Positions 1 to 6,939 of a stretch of DNA of 64,000 bases are shown piece by piece; the stretch's first letter is position 1, and every line of letters starts with the position of its first letter. Position numbers and translations under genes: made by a program. Location of the stretch: NCBI RefSeq assembly GCF_030466405.1, contig NZ_JAGGJF010000001.1:620001-684000 (forward strand), given 5' to 3'. The notes below the pieces were generated by a model. That model was not told the DNA's origin and ran no database searches. It saw nothing but the letters and a program-made list of their open reading frames with translations. Source of the DNA: Pseudidiomarina terrestris (lineage in GTDB: Bacteria > Pseudomonadota > Gammaproteobacteria > Enterobacterales > Alteromonadaceae).

Positions 1-417
1 GCGCTGGGTTTAGTCGCCTGTATTGCCTTCGTCAGTCTATATCTGCCATGGCGCGACGCGGCTATCGCCGATCGCTGGTTCAGCTTCCCTGCCTCCCTCT
101 GGTTATGGATATTGCCGGTGGTGTTGGGGTTGGTAACCTTTGGCCTTTTGCGCGCCTTGAAAAAAGAGCGGCATGTCAGCCCTTACCTCTGGTCGCTTGG
201 CCTTTTTCTGGTGGCGTTTCTCGGGTTCGCCGTCAGTATCTTCCCTTATCTGGTGCCGCGTGCAATTACCTTATGGGAGGCCGCCGCGCCCGACAATAGT
301 TTAATATTCCTGCTGGTCGGTGCTGTCATCCTGTTGCCCATTATCTTTGCGTACACTGGCTACACCTATTGGGTCTTTCGTGGCAAAACCCGCGCTGATG
401 CAGGGTATCACGACTGA
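1..417 (+). CDS. cydB: Cytochrome bd-type ubiquinol oxidase subunit II, C-terminal part (partial)
   Basis: The reading frame is open from the first base, so the gene starts to the left of the window. About 138 residues are visible. They form hydrophobic membrane segments and end with the typical CydB/CioB tail: FPYLVP, then ITLWEAAAPDNSL, then a last helix running into YTGYTYWVFRGK. CydB is the second integral-membrane subunit of the bd-type quinol oxidase, which reduces oxygen with quinol in the inner membrane. The stop codon overlaps the start of the next tiny gene (TGATG), so the two are translationally coupled. Family assignment is firm from the C-terminus; the subtype (CydAB or cyanide-insensitive CioAB) cannot be settled from this fragment, although a following DUF2474 gene is commoner in Cio-type operons. 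Confidence 0.9.
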   Translation, partial: ALGLVACIAFVSLYLPWRDAAIADRWFSFPASLWLWILPVVLGLVTFGLLRALKKERHVSPYLWSLGLFLVAFLGFAVSIFPYLVPRAITLWEAAAPDNSLIFLLVGAVILLPIIFAYTGYTYWVFRGKTRADAGYHD

Positions 418-524
418 TGCAAAGGCAAAGCTGGCAACGCCTGGGCTGGTTCATACTGCTGTGGTGCCTCGGCGTGGTCGCCGTCACCGCGGTTGGACTG
501 CTGATCCGATGGGCGCTGCTCTAA
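417..524 (+). CDS. DUF2474-like small membrane protein of the bd oxidase operon
   Basis: This 35-residue frame begins MQRQSWQRLGWF and has a single hydrophobic helix of about 20 residues, rich in Leu, Val and Trp. Its ATG overlaps the cydB stop as TGATG, the usual arrangement of tiny accessory subunits (CydX, or DUF2474 in Cio operons). A short charged N-terminus with RLGWF followed by one transmembrane helix matches DUF2474. Its likely place is the inner membrane, bound to the CydAB complex; a stabilising role is inferred from the family, not seen here. The last four bases overlap the end of the convergent prephenate dehydratase gene. It is below usual length cut-offs for gene callers. Confidence 0.7.
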   Translation: MQRQSWQRLGWFILLWCLGVVAVTAVGLLIRWALL

Positions 525-1354
525 GCGGCGCCCGCATCCGGATAACTGCCCAACACCATAACTTTATTGCGCAGCTGGATCAGGGTCAGCGCTGCGCGAA
601 TGGCACTGTCGTCGCGATGCCCTTCACATTCAATATAGAAGTGGTACTGGCCAAACTTCTGCCCAGTAGGCCGTGAAACAAGTGAGGTCAGGTTCACCCG
701 ATAGGCCGCGAAGACCTGCAAATGTTCCACCAGAAGACCCGGATGATCGGTATCGTCAATAATTAATAATGAGGTTTTGTAGGTCACCTGCGGCTGCCGC
801 AAGCTCTCCTGCAGTCCCGGCATGCGTACGGCAACAAAACGGGTTTCATTATGGGCGTAGTCGGTAATGTCATGTTCAACATGGACAAAGCTATGTTCGC
901 CCAGACAATGCTCCGGCACCACTGCCGCAGCCGGTTCACGGCTTTGCTCCAGCAACTGTAAGGATTCGCTGTTACTGGCGGTATTCATAATGGGTACGTT
1001 GTAACGACTCAGACACTCGCTGCACTGACCCTGCGCAACAAACTGGGCGTAAATTTTGGTGGGCATATCGTGATTGGCGACGAGGGAAAAGCGCACCGGA
1101 ATACTCAGCTCATCGATGATCTCCAGCGGCCGCTTAACGAAGGTATCAATCACCGGCGACACCATCCCCTCCACGATATTTTCAATCGGCACCACCGCAA
1201 TATCCGCTTCATCAGGCAGCGCCTTTAGCACCCGGCCCAGGGCAGGATAGTACTGCAGAGTGTAGTTGGGTAACTGCTGCGCATACTCAAGGGCTGCCAG
1301 TTCCGAAAAAGTACCTGTGGGGCCAAGGGTTGCGATTCGTGTTGCGGTTTTCAT
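521..1354 (-). CDS. pheA: Prephenate dehydratase (monofunctional, PDT-ACT)
   Basis: The 277-residue protein turns prephenate into phenylpyruvate in phenylalanine synthesis in the cytoplasm. Residues 1 to about 180 are the PDT domain, with LGPTGTFSE near the N-terminus, VVPIENIVEGMV, and the catalytic Thr-Arg-Phe in NETRFVAV. Residues about 190 to 270 are an ACT domain with the SRPTGQKFGQYHFYIE stretch that corresponds to the phenylalanine-binding region, so feedback inhibition is likely. There is no chorismate mutase domain, unlike E. coli PheA, and the length is normal for the monofunctional type. An AGGAGG lies 12 bases before the ATG. The gene is convergent with, and overlaps by four bases, the DUF2474 gene. 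Confidence 0.93.
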   Translation of the reverse strand: MKTATRIATLGPTGTFSELAALEYAQQLPNYTLQYYPALGRVLKALPDEADIAVVPIENIVEGMVSPVIDTFVKRPLEIIDELSIPVRFSLVANHDMPTKIYAQFVAQGQCSECLSRYNVPIMNTASNSESLQLLEQSREPAAAVVPEHCLGEHSFVHVEHDITDYAHNETRFVAVRMPGLQESLRQPQVTYKTSLLIIDDTDHPGLLVEHLQVFAAYRVNLTSLVSRPTGQKFGQYHFYIECEGHRDDSAIRAALTLIQLRNKVMVLGSYPDAGAA

Positions 1355-1498
1355 AGTGAGCGGTGTCCTCCTGATTTCACTTGTTAAGGTAAACAGGAAT
1401 GGCCACCTTTACTAGTGCTTCGTGGCAAAAGCATGAATAATTGGTGACCAGCGGTTTATGTAATATGCTGAACGAAACCACTTAGGTAAGGACCCATC

Positions 1499-2893
1499 AT
1501 GTTGCGCATGTACAAAACGTTACTGCTTAGCTTTAGTCTGTTGCTGTTGGGCTGTTCCCAAGCGGCTGATGTCGCCCAGTCACAGCCGGCGAATGGACAG
1601 TCGTCAGTGCCTCCAGATACGCTCGTGACCAATGTGCAGGCGGTGATCTGGCAGGAACAACAGGCACAACTCCTGCGCAACGCCAGTATTGCGATTAAAG
1701 ACGGTGTCATTGTCGATGTCACTAGCCAGCCCGACCCGATGTTGACCGGTGCCGCTACAGAGATAATTGATGGTAAGGGTGCCTATGCCCTCGCCGGCTT
1801 TACCGAAATGCATGGCCATGTACCTGCTGCAGTCAATTTTGGCGGTATGCCCGAAACGTACGCCGACGACATGTTGTTCCTGTACATTGCCAATGGCGTT
1901 ACCACGGTGCGCGGCATGTTGGGCTACACCCGGCAATTACAGCTAAAAAAAGATATCGCTTCCGGCCAACGCATCGGTCCTAACTTATTTCTCGCCGGAC
2001 CAAGCTTTAATGACAGCACCGTTGCGTCACCAGAGCAGGCTGCTGCGCGCGTGCGCGAACATGTTGCTGAAGGCTGGGACTTACTCAAGATTCATCCTGG
2101 TCTGGAACTTGCTGAATACCGTGCTGTGGCGGCCGCCGCACGCGCCGAGGGAATTGACTTTGCCGGCCATGTGCCGGTTGCGGTAGGGATTGATGTGGCC
2201 ATGGCCGAAGGCCAGCGCACCATTGATCATCTTGATGGCTATCTGCGATATGTCGATGCCAGCAACCGTCCGATCACTGCCAGCGAGCTCGATGCACTGG
2301 TCGAACTGACACTGGCACACAATACCGCCGTGGTGCCTACCCAAGCGCTATGGGCAACCTTAATTGGTGCAGGTGATGCCGTTGCTCTGGCCAACTATCC
2401 GGAGCTGGCACTGGTGCCTGAACGCGTCAGAGAGGGCTGGTTAGACTACTACCCGAGCCGTGGCTCGAGTTATTTCAACACCGACAACGCGGCCGTGCAA
2501 CAGGACAATCGCCGCCAGCTGCTACAAGCGCTGTATGAGGGTGGAGCCACCATTATCTTCGGCACCGATGCGCCGCAGCTGTTCAGTGTGCCCGGCTATT
2601 CTATTCATCATGAGATTCGCTATATGCAAGCTGCGGGAATGCCGTTAGAGGCCATTTACTACAGTGCGACAGTGGCCGCTGGAGACTACTTTGACGACGA
2701 TGACAGCGGCGTCAGAATCGGCCATATCGCCAGCGGCTATCAAGCCGATTTCATGTTGCTTAAGGACAATCCGCTGGCTTCAGCCGCAGCCTTGCAGGAA
2801 CCACAAGGTGTGATGGTGCGCGGTCAGTGGTTTGACCGCGCTAACCTTGATGCGCGCATTGCAGAAATACGCGCACGCTATGCCAGTCCTTAG
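1499..2893 (+). CDS. Amidohydrolase-family lipoprotein
   Basis: The 464-residue protein begins with a lipoprotein signal (LLLSFSLLLLGC, lipidated Cys at about 19), so it should be anchored in the envelope facing the periplasm. The body is a metal-dependent amidohydrolase of the imidazolonepropionase/prolidase-like branch: GFTEMHGHVPA carries the first HxH pair, followed by GHVPVAVG, TIDHLDG and FGTDAPQ, whose Asp is the expected catalytic or metal-binding residue. Substrates in this branch are often dipeptides or N-acyl amino acids; the real substrate cannot be told from sequence. The start is supported by AAGGAC about 8 bases upstream; an in-frame ATG at 1508 is an alternative. It converges on the peptidoglycan locus with only two bases between the stops. 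A link to peptide turnover there is only a suggestion. Confidence 0.85.
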   Translation: MLRMYKTLLLSFSLLLLGCSQAADVAQSQPANGQSSVPPDTLVTNVQAVIWQEQQAQLLRNASIAIKDGVIVDVTSQPDPMLTGAATEIIDGKGAYALAGFTEMHGHVPAAVNFGGMPETYADDMLFLYIANGVTTVRGMLGYTRQLQLKKDIASGQRIGPNLFLAGPSFNDSTVASPEQAAARVREHVAEGWDLLKIHPGLELAEYRAVAAAARAEGIDFAGHVPVAVGIDVAMAEGQRTIDHLDGYLRYVDASNRPITASELDALVELTLAHNTAVVPTQALWATLIGAGDAVALANYPELALVPERVREGWLDYYPSRGSSYFNTDNAAVQQDNRRQLLQALYEGGATIIFGTDAPQLFSVPGYSIHHEIRYMQAAGMPLEAIYYSATVAAGDYFDDDDSGVRIGHIASGYQADFMLLKDNPLASAAALQEPQGVMVRGQWFDRANLDARIAEIRARYASP

Positions 2894-2895
2894 GC

Positions 2896-5355
2896 TTATT
2901 TCGCTTCGAGAATAGCTTCGTAAACGGCAGTCATCAGGCTGCCATAATTTCCGGTTTCAAAGCTTTTGCCGAGAAATTCAACGGCGCCGTCGACTTCCGT
3001 GGTCGGGCTGTGCCGCGCATTGGTCAACAAGATAATGCCGAGGTCGAGGGCCGGATCCACCACGGTCGCAGTGCCCGTCCAACCGGTATGGCCAAAGGCC
3101 TGATGACTGGCATAAGGACCAAAATGCCAGCGCAACTGGCCATCGGCCGCGCGTCGCCAGCCCAAGCCAAAGGTGCGCTGTTGCTGATGCGGCTTGGTAA
3201 AGGCATCCAGTACCGAAGCTTCAAACAGATGCACATCGCCGTAGCCGCCGCCATTTAGCAAGGTTTGTACCAGTACCGCTAAATCCGGCGCGGTGGCAAA
3301 CAAGCCGGCATGACCCGCCACTTCGTCCATAGCATAAAAGGCTTTCTCATCATGGACCTCGCCCTGCAGCGTATAGGTCCGCACCCCAGGGAAATCGACC
3401 ACGCCACCACGGGTATTGCCTTGCAGCTCGGTAGCAGCAATCTCACCCGGACGACGACCTTTGCGCAGCGGCGCGAAAAGTGTGTCATGCAGACCTAAGG
3501 GGACATAAATGTTCTGCTCAACGTACTGATCCAGCGGCATTCCGGTAATCCGCTCGATGATGGTACCCAGCAACATGAAATTGGTGTCACTGTAGGTCGC
3601 GCGGACACCATTGCCGACATCAAAGGGCACCTTGGTGGCCATCAGCCGCTGCGTTTTTTCTTTTTGCAGCGAATAGAAGCCTTTACCAAGCTTGTTCTCC
3701 GGATCAAAGAAATGCACCTGCGGGGCATAGCCAGAGTGATGGTTGAGTAAATCTTTTACGGTTCGTGCTTCACGTCCATCGCCGCGGTATTCAGGCAAGT
3801 AAAAGTAAATCGGCTTATTAACATCCAACTGCCCACGCTCGACCAGTTGCATCATTGCCATCGAAGTTGCAAAAGCCTTGGTATTTGACGCCACATCAAA
3901 CAAGGTACCCGGCTGCATTGGCGTCGGCGCAGCCAGTAACTGACCCTGCTCATCGTAACGGCGGGCATAGCCATAGGCGCTTTGTTTAATGATTTTTCCG
4001 TCTTTCACTACGACCAGTACCGCACCCGGAAAACCTTTGGCGATGTCGGCTTCAATCAGCTCATCCACCTCATCAAACCTGCCCTGATAGTCTGCTGTAG
4101 CATCAATCAGGCGCGGATAAGGAATTCGCACCTCCAGCGTCGCATCCGCCGGTTCAACAGCTTTGACATGGAAGGTGTTGATACCGTCCTGCGTTCGCCG
4201 ATGCAGCGAATAATCGTAAGTTTTTCCGGCCCGCAAAGGTGTGGCGATATTCAATGTTTCACCGTTGACCTCGAGTACTGCGGTCAGATCCTGCTCCGCG
4301 GACAACAGCAGCTCACCACGCCCGCGGTAGCTCTTGAAGCCGGCCTTGTCATTCACCAGTTCACGACTCGAACGCTGCGCCTCTGGCTCTGGAAAACTGG
4401 CATCAATCTGGCCATGCTTAGGCTGCCAGCGTGGAGCGGGCTGCGCGGTAAGCTCCGCCTGATAACGCGTCCACAGCTGCTCCAGTTTTTCCGGGAAATA
4501 CTTCTCCAGTAATGCGAACAAAGCCGCACTGGTCTGGCTATCAGCTTTACCGTTCACCAGCCAGGGTAAGAAGTGCATTTGAAACGCCGCTACCGTGCTT
4601 GCGGTGGTCTCATCGTAAACACCCGTCTCGGTCAGTCCGTAACCGTAGGCATGCAACGCGGCCTGTAACAAACCGGTGTTCAACGGCTGCTGATTAAAAA
4701 TCTTCCAGTATTTGCTTAAGGTATCCTGCTCGTACCAAGCGCCGACGCCATGTTGGTAGAGCTGATACCAGGGGAAGCGTGGACCTGGATCGTTTTTACG
4801 GGTGGGGGTGATATCCGAATGCCCCACTACAGCAGTTGGGTGAATGTCCGGATGGCGCTCAAGAATATCCTGCGCTAGCTCAATCACCTTTTCGATTTGC
4901 GCAGGATCGTAGTCCGGGAACACACACAGGCGGTTTTCGCCGTGCTCCGCGCGGGACGGTTGTGTGCTGGTATCCCATTCGCACTGCGGTACGTTGACGA
5001 TTTCAATGCCAATGGACTGATCATTGAGGTCACTGCGGCCCTGCCAATAGCTTGCGCCGGCGTGCCAGGCCCGCTCTGACTCGTCCACCAATTGGAAGAC
5101 CTTAAGCTCATCATGCGGATAGCTTGGATCACCAGACTCCGGCACCAGATAATGCGAACTTAGCCCTTTTGGCTCTACCAATACCTGCACGCTTTTCTGA
5201 TAGTCGATGGCCGTGTAGTGCATCACCAGAACTTTAATCCGGTGATCGTAATTCGCCGACGGCATCTGTTCATAGTCTGCGAAGCTGCTGCAGCTATTGA
5301 CGGTAAACAATGCCACTAAGGCAACGCTAAAGGGTTTGATAAAAGTTCGGATCAT
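2896..5355 (-). CDS. N-acetylmuramoyl-L-alanine amidase (AmiD-type) fused to AmiE/YfeW-like serine hydrolase
   Basis: This 819-residue lipoprotein (signal with VNSC, Cys at about 22) joins two enzymes. Residues about 40-200 are an Amidase_2/AmpD-AmiD domain: His46 in VMHYTA, Glu118 in IGIEIVN, His179 in GHSD and Asp189 in KNDPG fit zinc ligands and catalytic residues. Residues about 222-290 look like a peptidoglycan-binding helical domain. A linker with beta-rich sequence follows. Residues about 425-810 are a class C beta-lactamase-family domain with Ser490-Asn-Thr-Lys493 and a YSDTN motif near 588. E. coli YfeW (beside murQP) and B. subtilis AmiE, an N-acetylmuramoyl-L-alanine amidase, belong to that family. 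The product should remove stem peptides from MurNAc in the periplasm or at the outer membrane. Its ATG overlaps the halogenase-like gene stop. The role of the second domain is inferred. Confidence 0.88.
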   Translation of the reverse strand: MIRTFIKPFSVALVALFTVNSCSSFADYEQMPSANYDHRIKVLVMHYTAIDYQKSVQVLVEPKGLSSHYLVPESGDPSYPHDELKVFQLVDESERAWHAGASYWQGRSDLNDQSIGIEIVNVPQCEWDTSTQPSRAEHGENRLCVFPDYDPAQIEKVIELAQDILERHPDIHPTAVVGHSDITPTRKNDPGPRFPWYQLYQHGVGAWYEQDTLSKYWKIFNQQPLNTGLLQAALHAYGYGLTETGVYDETTASTVAAFQMHFLPWLVNGKADSQTSAALFALLEKYFPEKLEQLWTRYQAELTAQPAPRWQPKHGQIDASFPEPEAQRSSRELVNDKAGFKSYRGRGELLLSAEQDLTAVLEVNGETLNIATPLRAGKTYDYSLHRRTQDGINTFHVKAVEPADATLEVRIPYPRLIDATADYQGRFDEVDELIEADIAKGFPGAVLVVVKDGKIIKQSAYGYARRYDEQGQLLAAPTPMQPGTLFDVASNTKAFATSMAMMQLVERGQLDVNKPIYFYLPEYRGDGREARTVKDLLNHHSGYAPQVHFFDPENKLGKGFYSLQKEKTQRLMATKVPFDVGNGVRATYSDTNFMLLGTIIERITGMPLDQYVEQNIYVPLGLHDTLFAPLRKGRRPGEIAATELQGNTRGGVVDFPGVRTYTLQGEVHDEKAFYAMDEVAGHAGLFATAPDLAVLVQTLLNGGGYGDVHLFEASVLDAFTKPHQQQRTFGLGWRRAADGQLRWHFGPYASHQAFGHTGWTGTATVVDPALDLGIILLTNARHSPTTEVDGAVEFLGKSFETGNYGSLMTAVYEAILEAK

Positions 5356-6917
5356 GGTGCCTTACAATGCTTCTGAATAAATTGTTCATGAGTCGGAAGT
5401 TGCGCGACAGATTGCGCAAAGATCCGCTGGACCGTTTGCAGGTGCTGCTGCATTTCCGCTGCTGGCATCTGCTCTGCTAAAGGATGCACCTGGGCGGGCC
5501 GGAGCCCCTGGCCCTGGAACATGGAAAACCAGCTGATTTCGTTAAATAGCTCGTTATTACTGTTTTTAAATACGCTGGCGTTCTCGCGGTACAGGTCAAG
5601 CCGCTCCTGCAGGGAGTCCGGCACTTCCATGTCACGGCAATAGCGCCAGAACTCCGAGTCATCCCGCTCAGTCAGCTTATAGTGACACATGACAAAATCA
5701 CGAATGTTGGTGATTTCCTCCGCGGTGTACTTATTAAACGCTGCCGCCCGTTCGCTGAGTTCACCTGGCCCCGGTAACAAGCTGATTAAGCGCATAATGC
5801 CTGACTGAGTCAGTTGTAACCCGGTCGACTCCAGCGGCTCAATAAATCCGGCGGACAAGCCGATGGCAACACAGTTATGACGCCAGGCCTGGTCGCGACG
5901 GCCATTTATCCAGCGCAAATGATTAGCTTTACTGTCGTGATTGCCGATGGTCTGGCGAAAATCACGCTCGGCTTGCTCCGTATCCGTGAAGCGACTCGAA
6001 TACACCCAGCCCTCGCCAGTGCGGTGCTGCAAAGGGATCCGCCAGCGCCAGCCCTCATGATGGGCGATCGAGCGTGTATACGGCAGAATAGCATCGTTAT
6101 GGTGCTGACCGGGTAAGGCGACAGCGCTGTCACACGGCATCCATTTACGCCAGTCGTGATAGCTGACGCCCAGAGCTTCACCAATCAGCAGCGCTTTAAA
6201 ACCACTGCAGTCAATGAAAAAGTCGCCGTTAAGTTCGCCGTGCTGCTCGAGCATTAAGGCATCGATTGGGCCTTGCTCGACGCGTTGCTTGGCACTGACC
6301 ATGCGGTCTTCCAGGGCGACAACACCCCGCTGCGTGGCATAGCGCTTAAGATAGTGAGCGTATTTCAGCGCATCAAAATGATACGCATATTTGATGTGCC
6401 CCAACGGACTGCGTTTATCTGCAATGGGCCGGCTAAACTTGTGTTCGATGGCGGCACGCCATTCTAAATTGAGATCGCTAAGCGGGATGGCATTGGCCTC
6501 GCCCTGCTCGCGAAGGTGGCGTAAGTAATAATGATGAAAAGGCACGCCGTTTAAGGTAACGCCATAAGGACCAAACGGATGCATATAGAAATCACCGATG
6601 TTCTGCCAGTTTTCAAACGCAATGCCCAGCTTGAAGGAGCCATTGGTTTCCCGCAGAAAGTCATCTTCATTGATTTCAAGAAGTTGATTGAATTCCCGAA
6701 TGCCCGGGATGGTGGCTTCGCCGACGGACACGGTGCCGATAGCTGCCGATTCCACTAAGGTGATTCGGTACTTTTGCCGGTCAAGGACTTTGCTTAACGC
6801 TGCAGCAGTCATCCAGCCTGCCGAGCCCCCACCTAAGATAACGATTTGATACGGATGCGTCATCGAATTGTTCATCAGAGGACCAAAATAGATGCGGCCA
6901 GCCGAAGCTGACCGCAT
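5352..6917 (-). CDS. Flavin-dependent tryptophan-halogenase-like protein
   Basis: The frame codes for 521 residues with the FADH2-dependent halogenase fold: nucleotide-binding GGGSAGW at about 29-35, SVGEATIPGI, the SFKLGI lysine (about 96) matching the catalytic Lys of PrnA, the halogenase signature WRWRIP, and GFIEPLESTG with the Glu that pairs with that lysine. All key residues of a true halogenase are therefore present. Genes of this family often stand next to TonB-dependent receptors in sugar-utilisation loci of Xanthomonas, Caulobacter and Alteromonadales, where their role is not established. Here it lies between the TonB receptor and the amidase fusion in one leftward operon. The start is uncertain: ATG at 6917 has GGTGA ten bases upstream, but homologues usually begin near MTHPYQIVILGGG, for which ATGs at 6875 or 6863 would serve. 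Confidence 0.88.
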   Translation of the reverse strand: MRSASAGRIYFGPLMNNSMTHPYQIVILGGGSAGWMTAAALSKVLDRQKYRITLVESAAIGTVSVGEATIPGIREFNQLLEINEDDFLRETNGSFKLGIAFENWQNIGDFYMHPFGPYGVTLNGVPFHHYYLRHLREQGEANAIPLSDLNLEWRAAIEHKFSRPIADKRSPLGHIKYAYHFDALKYAHYLKRYATQRGVVALEDRMVSAKQRVEQGPIDALMLEQHGELNGDFFIDCSGFKALLIGEALGVSYHDWRKWMPCDSAVALPGQHHNDAILPYTRSIAHHEGWRWRIPLQHRTGEGWVYSSRFTDTEQAERDFRQTIGNHDSKANHLRWINGRRDQAWRHNCVAIGLSAGFIEPLESTGLQLTQSGIMRLISLLPGPGELSERAAAFNKYTAEEITNIRDFVMCHYKLTERDDSEFWRYCRDMEVPDSLQERLDLYRENASVFKNSNNELFNEISWFSMFQGQGLRPAQVHPLAEQMPAAEMQQHLQTVQRIFAQSVAQLPTHEQFIQKHCKAP

Positions 6918-6939
6918 TGTTTCATTTTCACCGTGCGAC

